From: Luteimonas suaedae
GTDB taxonomy: Bacteria > Pseudomonadota > Gammaproteobacteria > Xanthomonadales > Xanthomonadaceae
Direction of reading: 5' to 3'
Length of the DNA: 64,000 bases
Assembly: GCF_008312895.1 (NCBI RefSeq)
Contig: NZ_VSSP01000002.1
Span: 1-64,000 of the forward strand
In this document: one piece after another, positions 1 to 8,825 of the stretch
How positions within the stretch are numbered: the first letter of the stretch is position 1
Layout: each line of letters starts with the position of its first letter
Made by a program: the position numbers and the translations under genes
Notes under the pieces: generated by a model
What the model was told of the DNA's origin: nothing
The model's input: the letters and a program-made list of their open reading frames with translations, nothing else
Databases searched by the model: none

Positions 1-102
1 GAGGAGTGAGGAGTGAGGAGTGAGGAGTGAGGAGTGAGGAGTGAGGAGTGAGGAGTGAGCGTAATCGCTCGTCATCCCGGCGTAGGCCGGGATCCAGCTC
101 GA
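1..102. repeat. Heptad tandem repeat followed by CGTCATCCCGG palindrome
   Basis: Bases 1-57 are about eight copies of the 7-bp unit GAGGAGT. A palindromic segment follows at about 73-100 (core GTCATCCCGGCG/GGCCGGGAT). The same pairing, heptads then GTCATCCCGGCG, is seen after dnaE at 33665-33806. The left end is cut by the window start, so a matching opposite arm may lie outside. No gene is seen in 1-127. Confidence 0.75.
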
Positions 103-127
103 CCCCCGCCCACCCGTCGACCGCTCA

Positions 128-493
128 TCACCCGGCGCCTTCCTGTCCGAACCGCTTCTTGAAGCCATTGTCGCTGAAGCCCTGGGTGACGACGCCGTCG
201 TCGGTCACCACCACCGGGCGCCGGATCAGCTGCGGATACTCCTTGAGCAGCAGTTTCCACTCGGCCTCGGTGCCCGGCGTCTTGCGGTTCGGCGGCAGGG
301 TGCGCCAAGTGGTCGAGGACTTGTTGATCAGCGCGTCCCAGCCCCCGGCTTGGCCGGCCCAATCGGCCAGCGTTGCCAGCGCCTGCGGCGTTTCGCGGTA
401 ATCGACGAAATCGTGCGCGACGCCGAAGCGGTCCAACCACTTGCGCGCCTTCTTGCAGGTATCGCAGTTCTTCAGTCCGTACAGCGTGGTCAT
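128..493 (-). CDS. ArsC/Spx-family reductase (YffB-like)
   Basis: A 121-residue protein of the ArsC family, Spx/MgsR/YffB branch, with a thioredoxin-like fold. The N-terminus carries the redox motif C10-D-T-C13 in YGLKNCDTCKKA. A TWRTLP segment near residue 61 and an RPVV segment near 90 are typical of this small family. Members are usually named arsenate reductase-like, but the YffB branch sits next to dap genes in many proteobacteria and its physiological substrate is unclear; a thiol-dependent reductase is the safest call. The ATG at 493 is chosen because homologues begin just before the YG...NC motif; the open frame continues upstream only as dapD antisense. It lies downstream of dapD on the same strand, with a 142-bp GTAG element between them. 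Confidence 0.9.
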   Translation of the reverse strand: MTTLYGLKNCDTCKKARKWLDRFGVAHDFVDYRETPQALATLADWAGQAGGWDALINKSSTTWRTLPPNRKTPGTEAEWKLLLKEYPQLIRRPVVVTDDGVVTQGFSDNGFKKRFGQEGAG

Positions 494-524
494 GTCCCAT
501 CCCGGAGATTCTGGAGCACCCATT

Positions 525-666
525 GTAGGAGCGCGCCATGCGCGCGAAGCCGCGGGCATTTCGCCGCCCGCAAATTCCGGTGGCCGGCGTGCCTGCCGGT
601 CCAGGATCGCGGCGTCCACCGGATCCTGCCGACACCCGCGGCATCGCGCGCATGGCGCGCTCCTAC
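525..666 (-). repeat. 142-bp GTAG/CTAC element, copy 1 (inverted orientation)
   Basis: Begins GTAGGAGCGCGCCATGCGCG and ends with the inverted counterpart CGCGCATGGCGCGCTCCTAC. The internal core matches the other five copies in this window but in the opposite direction. GTAG ends plus a palindromic arm resemble SMAG/REP sequences of Stenotrophomonas, which RAYT transposases recognise; here two inverted REPs plus a conserved core form one unit. It lies between dapD and the downstream reductase gene and could form a hairpin in their mRNA. Confidence 0.85.
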
Positions 667-678
667 GGGAAGCGGAGA

Positions 679-1572
679 TCAGTCCGCCAACCCGCGCAGC
701 AGTTCGTTGACGGAGGTCTTCGCTCGCGTACGCTCGTCCACCCGCTTGACGATCACCGCGCAGTACAGCGAATGGCTGCCGTCGGCGGCGGGCAGTGAAC
801 CGGCGACCACGACGCTGCCGGGCGGCACCCGTCCGTAGGCGATCTCGCCCGTGGCGCGATCGTAGATGCGCGTGCTCTGGCCGAGGAACACGCCCATCCC
901 GATCACGCTGTGATGGCCGACGATCACGCCCTCGACGACCTCCGAGCGGGCGCCGATGAAGCAGTGGTCCTCGATGATCGTCGGCGCGGCCTGCAGCGGC
1001 TCGAGCACGCCGCCGATGCCGGCGCCGCCGGAGATGTGGCAGTGGCGCCCGACCTGCGCGCAGGAGCCGACCGTGGCCCAGGTATCGACCATCGTGCCCG
1101 CGCCGACGTACGCGCCGATGTTGACGAAACTCGGCATCAGCACCACGTCGCGGCCCAGATGGCTGCCGCGCCGCGCCACCGCGCCGGGCACCACGCGCAC
1201 GCCCAGGTTCCGGAACGCCGCCTCGTCGTGACCGGCGAAGCGCGCTTCCACCTTGTCCCAGAACGGCGCCGGCTCCGCGTCGATCACGGCCATGTCGTTG
1301 ATCCGGAAGTACAGCAGCACCGCCTTCTTCAACCATTCGTTGACGCGCCAGCCGCCGTCGCCGTCGGGCTCGGCGACCCGCAGCGCGCCGGCCTCCAGCC
1401 CACGCATCGCCTCTTCGATCGCCGGGCGCACGGCACCGGCGGTTTCCTCAGGCGTGAGCGCGGCGCGGCGTTCGAAGGCACTGTCGATGGTGGCGCGGAG
1501 CAGCTCGAGCGCGGCGGCATCGGCGGTGAAGGTCGGTTCGGTCATGACGGTGTCGGTCTCGGCAGGAATCAT
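679..1572 (-). CDS. dapD: 2,3,4,5-tetrahydropyridine-2,6-dicarboxylate N-succinyltransferase
   Basis: DapD transfers succinyl from succinyl-CoA to tetrahydrodipicolinate in the lysine/meso-diaminopimelate pathway, feeding peptidoglycan synthesis in the cytoplasm. The protein (297 residues from this start, 288 from the ATG at 1545) has an alpha-helical N-terminal domain and then a left-handed beta-helix built of hexapeptide repeats from about residue 125 to 260, with the family segments [21 protein letters not shown] and [13 protein letters not shown]. The start at 1572 overlaps the glnD stop as ATGA, suggesting translational coupling. The ATG at 1545 (MTEPTF) is equally possible because neither has a clear Shine-Dalgarno sequence. 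Likely cotranscribed with map and glnD. Confidence 0.96.
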   Translation of the reverse strand: MIPAETDTVMTEPTFTADAAALELLRATIDSAFERRAALTPEETAGAVRPAIEEAMRGLEAGALRVAEPDGDGGWRVNEWLKKAVLLYFRINDMAVIDAEPAPFWDKVEARFAGHDEAAFRNLGVRVVPGAVARRGSHLGRDVVLMPSFVNIGAYVGAGTMVDTWATVGSCAQVGRHCHISGGAGIGGVLEPLQAAPTIIEDHCFIGARSEVVEGVIVGHHSVIGMGVFLGQSTRIYDRATGEIAYGRVPPGSVVVAGSLPAADGSHSLYCAVIVKRVDERTRAKTSVNELLRGLAD

Positions 1573-4190
1573 CGGGGGGCATCGCCGTCGAGCACCGCCA
1601 GCAGCGCCTCGCGCAGCGACTCGCGCCGCGCCTCGTCGAGCGCGTCGTTGCCGGCGGCGAGCCGGAACACGTCCTCGACGCGTTCGCCGTAGGTCGCCAC
1701 CCGGGCGTCATGCACGCGCAGGCCCTGCAGGCGCAGCACGTGGGCGACATCGGCCAGCAGCCCGGGACGGTCGGTGCAGACCAGGCTGAAGACCGTGTGG
1801 CGGCCGTCGGCGCTGTCGCTGAAGTCGATCTGCGGTACCACTCGGAAATGGCGCAGGTGGCGCGGCTGTGCGCGGCGCGCGGGACGCACGTCGAGCGATC
1901 CGGCGAGCACGGTGTGGAGCTTGCGTTCGATCGCCGGCAGGTCCGGCACGTGGCGCGGGTCGGTCGGCAGCACCTGGAACACGTCGAAGATCGTGCCGCC
2001 CGGCCCGTCGATGGCGCGCGCCTGCTGGATCGCCAGGCCGCTGCGGTCCAGGCTGATCGCGATCGCGGTGAACAGGCCGTCGCGATCGCGCGAATGCACG
2101 AACACTTCCAGCGCCTGCGCGCCCGCCGCCAGTCCCCGCACGCGCACCACGGTGTCGCCGGGTGCGGTGCCGCGCAGCGCCAATGCCTGCCAGGCGACCT
2201 GGTCGGCGCGGCCGCGCAGGAACACGTTCTCGGGCATCCGCGCGAACAGCGCATTGGCCTCGTCGTCGTCGACGCCGTAGGCGGACAGCAGGCCGCGCGC
2301 GCGGTCGCGGGTCTCGGCCACGCGCTCCACCGCCGCCACCGGGTTCTCCAGCCCGCGCCGCATCGCCAGCCGGGTGGCGGTGCGCAGGTCGGTCAGCAGG
2401 CGGTCCTTCCAGGCGTTCCACAGCCGCGGCGAGGTGCCGGCGATGTCGGCACAGGTCAGCAGGTAGAGGTAATCGAGCCGCTCGCGGTCGGCGACCTCGC
2501 TGGCGAAGCGGTGGATCACCGCCGGATCGGAGGTATCGAGCTTTTGCGCGGTGGTCGACATCAACAGGTGCTTGCGCACCAGCCATTCGACCAGAGCGGC
2601 GTCGGCGTCGCTCAGGCCATGGCCCTCGCAGAACTCGCGCGCATCGGTGGCGCCGAGCTCGGAATGGTCGCCGCCGCGGCCCTTGGCGATGTCGTGGAAC
2701 AGGCCCGCCAGCAACAGCAGTTCCGGCTTGCGCAGCTGCGGCCAGACCTCGTGCGCGGTGGAGAAACGCTCGTCCGGGCTCTCGTCAGCGAAGCTGGCGA
2801 TGTTGCGCAGCACCGCCAGGGTGTGCTGGTCGACCGTGTAGACATGGAACAGGTCGAACTGCATGCGCCCGGACACCTGCGCGAACTCGGGAATCCACAC
2901 CCCGAGCACGCCCATGCGCGACATCCGCTCCAGCGTGCGCACCGGCGTGGGGCCGCGCAGCAGCGCCATGAACTGGCCGCGCAGCTCCGGCTCCGCATCG
3001 CGCCAGGACGGCAGCGCGTGCAGCGACTCGGCTAGCGCGCGTGCGGTCTGCGAATGCAGGCCACGCACGTCGGGGCGCTCGGCCCAGATCGCGAACAGGT
3101 CGAACACGCGGCCGACATCGCCGCCCGGCCAGACCTCGTCGCGCGCGGCCAGGTAGCCGCGCCGGGTGGCGAACTCGGCGTCCAGCGGCACCAGCTCGCC
3201 CTCGCCCTCGATCTGCTCCTCGAAGCGCTGTTGCAGGCGGTCGTTGAGGCGCAGCACCACCGAGGCGCTGCGGTAGAACGCCTGCATCATCTGCTCGACC
3301 AGCGCGTTGTCGGCCTCGTCGACATGCGCCAGGCGCGCCGCCAGCGCCTTCTGATGATCGAAGCGCAGGCGTTCCTCGGCCTTGCCGGCCACCAGGTGCA
3401 GGCCGAAGCGCAGCCGCGACAGCGTGCGCCGTTCGCGCTCCATGGTGGCGTGCTCGTCCACGCCCAGCAGGCCGAGGGTGATCAGCTGTTCGAAGCCGTA
3501 GGCGTCCAGTACGCGGCGCGCCATCCAGCGCAGGGTCTGCACGTCGCGCAGGCCGCCGGGACCGTCCTTGAGGTTGGGCTCGAGATTGTCGGCGGTGTCG
3601 CCGTAGCGCGCGTGGCGCGCGCGCTGCTCTTCGCGCTTGGCCGCAAAATATTCACCCGGCGGCCAGGTGCGCGCGGTCGAGATCGCGTCGTTGAGCGTGC
3701 GCACCTCGGCCAGGTTGGCCAGCAGCGGCCGCGCCTCCTGCAGCGTGGTCTGCACGGTCAGGTCGTCGGCGGCGGCGCGGGTGCACTCGGCGGCGCTGCG
3801 CACGGCATGGCCCACCGGCAGGCCGGCGTCCCACAGCAAGGCGAACAGCCGCGCCAGCGCATCGGCATGCCGCGCCTGCGAACCCTCCTCCGCCAGCGCC
3901 AGCACGTCGATGTCCGAATGCGGGAACAGCTCGCCGCGGCCGTAGCCGCCGACCGCGAACAGCGCCAGCGGCGCGTCGGACGGAATGCAGCGCGCCCAGG
4001 TCTGCCGCACCCAGCCGTCGACCGCATTGACGCGCTCGGCCAGCAGCCGGTCGATGTCCTCGCCTGCGTCGAAACGGCGCGCGAGCTCGGCATCGTGATC
4101 GGCCAGCGCAGCGCGCGCTTCCGCGGCCCATGCGGCGTCGTCGGCCTGATCACCGCCGTTGGGGTACGCCGGAGGCTGCACCGACCCCAT
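1569..4190 (-). CDS. glnD: Bifunctional PII uridylyltransferase/uridylyl-removing enzyme
   Basis: GlnD senses glutamine and adds or removes UMP on PII proteins, controlling nitrogen assimilation. The 873-residue length matches the family. A nucleotidyltransferase domain carries [17 protein letters not shown] at about residues 81-97, whose Asp pair binds metal. A central HD hydrolase domain follows (HTLAVL...LFHDIAKG...DHSELG, about 430-540). Two C-terminal ACT domains bind glutamine (about 690-735 and 800-850; the second has the [12 protein letters not shown] signature). The ATG at 4190 is chosen because it lies 2 nt after the map stop and gives normal family length; the frame stays open upstream only as map antisense. 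No PII gene is in the window. Confidence 0.97.
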   Translation of the reverse strand: MGSVQPPAYPNGGDQADDAAWAAEARAALADHDAELARRFDAGEDIDRLLAERVNAVDGWVRQTWARCIPSDAPLALFAVGGYGRGELFPHSDIDVLALAEEGSQARHADALARLFALLWDAGLPVGHAVRSAAECTRAAADDLTVQTTLQEARPLLANLAEVRTLNDAISTARTWPPGEYFAAKREEQRARHARYGDTADNLEPNLKDGPGGLRDVQTLRWMARRVLDAYGFEQLITLGLLGVDEHATMERERRTLSRLRFGLHLVAGKAEERLRFDHQKALAARLAHVDEADNALVEQMMQAFYRSASVVLRLNDRLQQRFEEQIEGEGELVPLDAEFATRRGYLAARDEVWPGGDVGRVFDLFAIWAERPDVRGLHSQTARALAESLHALPSWRDAEPELRGQFMALLRGPTPVRTLERMSRMGVLGVWIPEFAQVSGRMQFDLFHVYTVDQHTLAVLRNIASFADESPDERFSTAHEVWPQLRKPELLLLAGLFHDIAKGRGGDHSELGATDAREFCEGHGLSDADAALVEWLVRKHLLMSTTAQKLDTSDPAVIHRFASEVADRERLDYLYLLTCADIAGTSPRLWNAWKDRLLTDLRTATRLAMRRGLENPVAAVERVAETRDRARGLLSAYGVDDDEANALFARMPENVFLRGRADQVAWQALALRGTAPGDTVVRVRGLAAGAQALEVFVHSRDRDGLFTAIAISLDRSGLAIQQARAIDGPGGTIFDVFQVLPTDPRHVPDLPAIERKLHTVLAGSLDVRPARRAQPRHLRHFRVVPQIDFSDSADGRHTVFSLVCTDRPGLLADVAHVLRLQGLRVHDARVATYGERVEDVFRLAAGNDALDEARRESLREALLAVLDGDAPR

Positions 4191-4192
4191 CC

Positions 4193-4975
4193 TCAGAGAT
4201 ACTGGTCGTTGTCGTCGCCCGGGATCCGGGTGAGGATGTCGAAGCCGTCCGCGGTCACGGCGATGGTGTGCTCCCACTGCGCCGACAGCTTGCGATCCTT
4301 GGTCACCACGGTCCAGCCGTCGGGCAGCACCCGTGTGTGGCGCGAGCCTTCGTTGATCATCGGCTCGATGGTGAAGGTCATACCTTGCTTGAGCACGAGG
4401 CCGTCGCCGGGCCGGCCGTAGTGCAGCACCTGCGGCTCGTCGTGGTAGACCTTGCCGATGCCGTGCCCGCAATACTCGCGCACCACGCTGAAGCGCTCGC
4501 TTTCGGCGTACGTCTGGATCGCGTGGCCGACGTCGCCCAGGGTCGCCCCGGGGCGCACGGCGCGGATGCCTTCGAACAGCGCCCGGCGGGTGGCCTCGAC
4601 CAGCCGCCTGGCCATCACCGACGGCTCGCCGACGTAGTACATGCGGCTGGTGTCGCCGTGCCAGCCGTCCTTGATGACGGTGACGTCGATATTGATGATG
4701 TCGCCGTCCTTGAGCACCTTGGCTTCGCTGGGAATGCCGTGGCAGATGACGTTGTTGGCGGAGATGCAGGTTGACTTGGGATAGCCGCGATAGCCGATAT
4801 TGGCGGGCGTCGCCCCCTGCACCTGGACGATGTGGTCGTGGCAGATGCGGTCGAGTTCATCGGTGGTCACGCCCGGCTTCACGTGCGGGGCGACCACCTG
4901 CAGCACCTCGGCGGCCAGGCGCCCGGCCTCGCGCATCCGTTCGATCTCTTCGGGGGTCTTCAGGGAAATACTCAT
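4193..4975 (-). CDS. map: Methionine aminopeptidase, type I
   Basis: Removes the initiator methionine from nascent proteins. The 260-residue protein is the compact type Ia form, without an N-terminal zinc-finger extension. All metal ligands of the pita-bread fold are visible: D97, D108, H171, E204 and E235, plus catalytic H79; the numbering coincides with the E. coli enzyme. The ATG at 4975 (MSISLKTPEEIERM) matches the usual N-terminus, whereas the longer frame to 5098 adds an unrelated leader. It is the first gene of map-glnD-dapD, divergent from the pilus operon. In most gammaproteobacteria map is divergent from rpsB; here the pilus genes separate the two. Confidence 0.97.
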   Translation of the reverse strand: MSISLKTPEEIERMREAGRLAAEVLQVVAPHVKPGVTTDELDRICHDHIVQVQGATPANIGYRGYPKSTCISANNVICHGIPSEAKVLKDGDIINIDVTVIKDGWHGDTSRMYYVGEPSVMARRLVEATRRALFEGIRAVRPGATLGDVGHAIQTYAESERFSVVREYCGHGIGKVYHDEPQVLHYGRPGDGLVLKQGMTFTIEPMINEGSRHTRVLPDGWTVVTKDRKLSAQWEHTIAVTADGFDILTRIPGDDNDQYL

Positions 4976-4981
4976 GGGGCC

Positions 4982-4987
4982 ATTATC
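4982..4987 (-). promoter_or_regulatory. Candidate -10 element for a leaderless map transcript
   Basis: On the minus strand GATAAT is followed by six bases and then the map ATG at 4975, so transcription would start at or near the start codon. No convincing -35 is visible. The same layout (TAAACT, six bases, ATG) precedes xseB at 36558-36570. This is inference from spacing only. Confidence 0.3.
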
Positions 4988-5135
4988 GCCGATTGCGGCG
5001 ACAGGCCGGGCACAGGGGGCGCCGGCAGGTAAAAACCGGGCACCCGCCCCCGGTTCAGCGTCACTTGTTGACACGATCGCGATCTCCGGCCGGGCCACCG
5101 CTGGTGTCGGGCATCGTCACCTGTGCCTAGCGCGG

Positions 5136-5152
5136 TTGGCATGTATTGTGCT
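5136..5152 (+). promoter_or_regulatory. Candidate sigma-54 (-24/-12) promoter of the pilus operon
   Basis: TTGGCATGTATTGTGCT has the invariant GG (5138-5139) and GC (5150-5151) exactly 10 bases apart, as required for RpoN promoters. It differs from TTGGCAC-N5-TTGC at two positions. Transcription would start near 5163, about 45 bases before the pilin ATG. No good sigma-70 -35/-10 pair was seen here; a TTGACA at 5068-5073 lacks a matching -10. Confidence 0.4.
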
Positions 5153-5206
5153 GATGACTCGTAGCAGAGTCCGGCCCAACCGGAACAGTCGTCATTCGCG
5201 GAGAAC

Positions 5207-5713
5207 ATGCCCATGAACACCCTCAAGTCGCTCGTCGCCGTAGCCGCCATCGCCTGTGTCGGACTGTCCTCGGCCGCATACGCGCAGTCGGCCTCCACCA
5301 CCTTCGACGTGACCATCACCATCGCCAGCGCCTGCAGCATCGACACCCCCGCCGCGACCGACGTCGACTTCGGCACCAACGCGTCCACCGCGACCAACAT
5401 CGACGCTGCCGGCCAGCTCAACGTGAACTGCACGCCGGGAACCGATTACGACATTGCCCTCAACGAAGGCCTTAACGCAGCGGGCGGCGGCATCACCGCG
5501 CGCGCCATGGCCAACGGCCTCACCCTGGTGCCCTACCAGCTCTACCAGGACGCAGGGCGCACGGTGGTCTGGGGCGACACCCTCGACACCAATACCCTGG
5601 CCGGCACCGGCACCGGCGCGGTGCAGGCCTTTCCCGTCTACGGCCGCGTGCCCAGCGCCAACTTTCCGGCGGCGACTTACCTTGACACTGTGACGGCGAC
5701 GATCACCTACTAA
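5207..5713 (+). CDS. Spore coat U (SCPU) domain pilin, CsuA/B-like major subunit
   Basis: A 168-residue secreted protein with a signal peptide ending near residue 26 (AAYAQS) and one SCPU domain. It shows the paired cysteines of archaic chaperone-usher pilins (SACSID and VNCTPG) and the C-terminal beta strand FPAATYLDTVTATITY. SCPU proteins are subunits of Csu-type (archaic) pili such as those of Acinetobacter used in attachment and biofilm formation. A GGAGA ribosome site precedes ATG 5207; a second ATG lies two codons later. It is the first gene of a four-gene cluster with chaperone, usher and two-domain tip protein, so it is probably the polymerising shaft subunit. Function is inferred from family and context. 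Confidence 0.88.
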   Translation: MPMNTLKSLVAVAAIACVGLSSAAYAQSASTTFDVTITIASACSIDTPAATDVDFGTNASTATNIDAAGQLNVNCTPGTDYDIALNEGLNAAGGGITARAMANGLTLVPYQLYQDAGRTVVWGDTLDTNTLAGTGTGAVQAFPVYGRVPSANFPAATYLDTVTATITY

Positions 5714-5728
5714 GGTCGCGCAAACGCC

Positions 5729-6472
5729 ATGTCGCCGCTGCTCGGCAACAGATGGCGGACCGGTTGCGTGGCCGCCCTGCTGCTTGCCAGCGCCGTCGCC
5801 GGCGCGGCGAGCCTGCAGGTCACGCCGACCACCGTCGTCGTGCCCGCCGACCGCAGCGCCGACGGCCTGGTCCTGAGCAACAACGGCCAGGCGCCGCTGC
5901 ATGCGCAGGTCCGGGTGTTCCGCTGGACCCAGGCCAACGGCGAAGACGTCCTGGAGCCGACCACCGAACTGGCCATTAGCCCACCGATGCTGGAACTGCC
6001 GCCCGGCGGCGAGCAACTCGTGCGGGTGATCCGCCTCGGGCCGCCGCCGGCCGAGGTGGAGGCCAGCTACCGGGTGATCGTCGACGAGCTGCCGCTGGAG
6101 CAGCCGGACGGGCCGGAACCGCAGGCGAAGGGACTGCGTTTCGTGCTGCGCTACTCGATCCCGGTCTTCGTTGCCCCGCAGAGCCGGCAGACGACCGCTC
6201 CGGTGCTGCACGCACGCCTGGCCGGCGGCCCGGAAGCGCGCTTCCTGGAACTCGAGAACCTCGGCAACGGGCGCGCACAGGTTTCGGATCTCGCCCATGT
6301 CGGACCCGATGGCGACCGCCTGGTCATCGCCGCGGGTCTGTCCGGTTACGTGCTGCCCGGCCGCAACCGCCGCTGGGCGCTGCCGGCCGGTCTCGGGACG
6401 GGTTCCGGCGGGACGTTCCAGGCCAGGATCAATGGGGAAGCGGTTGAACGCACGCTGGTCCTGGATCGGTAA
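5729..6472 (+). CDS. Periplasmic pilus chaperone, PapD-like (CsuC-like)
   Basis: A 247-residue periplasmic chaperone with an N-terminal signal peptide (hydrophobic stretch ending near ASAVAGAAS) and two immunoglobulin-like domains. The first domain carries the typical PTTVVVPADRSADGLVLSNNG opening strands and a later YRVIVDELP segment, the usual site of the donor-strand G1 region. Such chaperones bind SCPU subunits in the periplasm, complement their incomplete Ig fold and pass them to the usher. It starts 15 bases after the pilin stop, and its last 41 bases overlap the usher gene, so the genes are almost certainly cotranscribed. Confidence 0.92.
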   Translation: MSPLLGNRWRTGCVAALLLASAVAGAASLQVTPTTVVVPADRSADGLVLSNNGQAPLHAQVRVFRWTQANGEDVLEPTTELAISPPMLELPPGGEQLVRVIRLGPPPAEVEASYRVIVDELPLEQPDGPEPQAKGLRFVLRYSIPVFVAPQSRQTTAPVLHARLAGGPEARFLELENLGNGRAQVSDLAHVGPDGDRLVIAAGLSGYVLPGRNRRWALPAGLGTGSGGTFQARINGEAVERTLVLDR

Positions 6473-8825
6473 TGTGCTGCTCCTGGCAGCCACGGTACCC
6501 GTCGTCCAGGCCCGGACCGGCGCCACCCAGCTGCCCGCCACCGGGAGCCCGGCGGCAACACAGGGCAGGGCGGTCACGCGCCTGTACCTGGAAGTGATCC
6601 TCAACCAGACGCGTCAGCCGCAGCTGCTGGCGTTCGAGCAGCGCGACGGCCGCCTGTATGCCGACGCCGCCGCATTGCGCAGCATCGGTTTCCGCCTGCC
6701 GGCGCACGCGGACGGGGAACCGGTGGCGCTCGACGGCATTCCCGGCACCCGGGTGCGCTACGACGCGGCGCGGCAGCGCGTCGCCATCGACGCGCCGCTG
6801 TCGCAGCTCGCCCTCGGCACGACCGCGCTCGGCGGCGGCGACGCGCCCGCGCCGGTGGCCACCGAAGCGGCGCCGGGCGCCCTGCTCAACTACGATCTGT
6901 ACGCCACCGACAGCGACGCCGGCAGCAGCCTCACCGCGACCTCGGAACTGCGCCTGTTCGGCATCGGCCGCGGCGTGCTGAGCAATACCGCGGTCGCCCG
7001 CGGCTACCGCAGCGACGGCGACGGCCGCGGCTGGCGCGGAGACTCGGTGCGGCTCGATACCCATTGGCAGCTGTCGTTCCCGGAGTCGGCGGTGACGGTG
7101 ACGCTGGGCGATGCCTTCACCGGCTTTCTCGACTGGACCCGGCCGGTGCGGATCGGCGGCCTGCAGATCGGGCGCAATTACGGGTTGCAGCCGTACCGGA
7201 TCACCACGCCATTGCCGGCATTCCTCGGCGAGGCCGCGGTTCCGTCGGAGGTCGAGCTGTACGTCAACGGCGTGCGCCAATACAGCGGCAGCGCCCCGGT
7301 CGGGCCGTTCCAGCTGACCCCGGTGCCGGGCCTGACCGGCGCCGGCAATGCGCACATGGTCGTCACCGATGCCTTCGGCCGCGTGCGCACCCTCGATTTT
7401 CCGTTCTATTCCACCCAGCGCCTGCTGGCGCGCGGCCTGTCCGACTGGTCGGCCAGCCTGGGCGCGGTGCGCGAGGACTACGGGCTGCGGTCGTTCTCCT
7501 ACGGCGGCGATCCGATCGCCAGCGGCACGTTCCGCTATGGCGCCAGCGATCGGTTCACCTGGGACGCCCACGCCGAAACCGGCGCCGGCCTGGTCAACGC
7601 CGGGGTCGGCGGCACCTGGCTGCTGGGCCTGGCCGGGGTGTTCAACGCCTCGCATGCGCGCAGCGCCCACGACGGCGCCCGCGGCTCGCAGAGCGCGCTG
7701 GGCTACGGCTGGAACAACCGCCGCTTCAACGTCTCGCTGGACAGCCGCCGCACCCGCGGCGACTACCGCGACATCGCCTCGCTCTACGGCGCGCCGCCGC
7801 CGTCGCGCAGCGAACGGGCCTTGGCCGGCATCACCAGCGCCGCGCTCGGCAACTTCAGCCTCAGCTACGTGCGGCTCGACACTCCCGACCCCGACCTCCA
7901 GCCGTCGCGCTATGCCGGCCTGTTCTGGAGCCGCAGCTTCGCCGGCGGCTGGTCTGCCAATCTGTCCGTCAACCGCAACCTCGACGACAGCGACGACCGC
8001 AGCCTGTACCTGGGCGTGGTCGTGCCGCTCGGTTCCGACCACCAGCTCGGCCTGTCGTGGCAGCGCGACCGCGACCGCGACAACGCGGTGATCGACCTTG
8101 CCCGGCCGGTGCCCGGCGACGGCGGCTTCGGCTGGCGGCTGCAGGGACGCGCCGGCGATGACGACGGCGGCGGCCTGGCCGAGGCCGGCTGGCTCGGCGA
8201 CTACGGACGCCTCGGCGCCGGCGTCGTGCGCCACGGCGACAGCCGCCACGTCTATGCCCAGGCCAACGGCAGCCTGGTGCGAATGGGCGGCAGCACCTTC
8301 GCCTCGCGCAGCGTCTACGACGCGTTCGCGGTGGTCTCCACCGACGGTGTCGCCGGCATCCCGGTCAAGCTCGAGAATCGCGTGATCGGCCACACCGACG
8401 AGCGCGGCATGCTGCTGGTGACCCGGCTCAACGCCTGGCAGCGCAACAAGCTGTCGATCGACCCGATGGATCTGCCGCCCGACGTCCGCATCGCCGAGGT
8501 CGACCGGCTGGCCACTCCCAGCGACCGCGCTGGCACCCGCGTGCGTTTCGAGGTCCGGCCGGTGCATGCCGCGGTGCTGGTGCTGCATGACGCCGATGGC
8601 CGGCCGCTGCCGCTGGGCAGCCGTGTGCGGCTCGTCGACGGCGCCGCCAGCGAGGCCATCGTGGGCTATGACGGTGAGACCTACCTCGAGCAACTGCGGC
8701 CACGCAACCGCGTCCGGGTCGAACTGCCCGGACGCGCCTGCGAGGCCACGTTCGACTATCCGCAGGCGGTGGCTGCTACCGTCCCCAGGATCGGGCCCCT
8801 GCGCTGCATGGAGCCATCGCCATGA
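6432..8825 (+). CDS. Outer membrane usher, CsuD/FimD-like
   Basis: A 797-residue usher that receives chaperone-subunit complexes and secretes the growing pilus through the outer membrane. After a signal peptide (MGKRLNARWSWIGNVLLLAA...VVQA) come the N-terminal periplasmic domain (YLEVILNQTRQPQLLAFEQRDGRLYADAAAL), a long beta-barrel region with GLQIGRNYGLQPYRITTPLPAFLGEAAVPSEVELYVNG, the plug region, and C-terminal domains ending in FDYPQAV. The frame opens earlier (6171) but only ATG 6432 gives a signal peptide, so it is chosen; it overlaps the chaperone 3-prime end by 41 bases. The stop overlaps the next start as ATGA. The length is typical of archaic-type ushers. Confidence 0.93.
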   Translation: MGKRLNARWSWIGNVLLLAATVPVVQARTGATQLPATGSPAATQGRAVTRLYLEVILNQTRQPQLLAFEQRDGRLYADAAALRSIGFRLPAHADGEPVALDGIPGTRVRYDAARQRVAIDAPLSQLALGTTALGGGDAPAPVATEAAPGALLNYDLYATDSDAGSSLTATSELRLFGIGRGVLSNTAVARGYRSDGDGRGWRGDSVRLDTHWQLSFPESAVTVTLGDAFTGFLDWTRPVRIGGLQIGRNYGLQPYRITTPLPAFLGEAAVPSEVELYVNGVRQYSGSAPVGPFQLTPVPGLTGAGNAHMVVTDAFGRVRTLDFPFYSTQRLLARGLSDWSASLGAVREDYGLRSFSYGGDPIASGTFRYGASDRFTWDAHAETGAGLVNAGVGGTWLLGLAGVFNASHARSAHDGARGSQSALGYGWNNRRFNVSLDSRRTRGDYRDIASLYGAPPPSRSERALAGITSAALGNFSLSYVRLDTPDPDLQPSRYAGLFWSRSFAGGWSANLSVNRNLDDSDDRSLYLGVVVPLGSDHQLGLSWQRDRDRDNAVIDLARPVPGDGGFGWRLQGRAGDDDGGGLAEAGWLGDYGRLGAGVVRHGDSRHVYAQANGSLVRMGGSTFASRSVYDAFAVVSTDGVAGIPVKLENRVIGHTDERGMLLVTRLNAWQRNKLSIDPMDLPPDVRIAEVDRLATPSDRAGTRVRFEVRPVHAAVLVLHDADGRPLPLGSRVRLVDGAASEAIVGYDGETYLEQLRPRNRVRVELPGRACEATFDYPQAVAATVPRIGPLRCMEPSP

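Noticed and set aside
1-57. CRISPR-like array at the window start
   Set aside because: The units are contiguous 7-mers without spacers; no cas genes are near.
5068-5096. Sigma-70 promoter with TTGACA upstream of the pilus operon
   Set aside because: No -10-like hexamer at 15-19 bases downstream; the GG-N10-GC motif nearer the gene is a better candidate.
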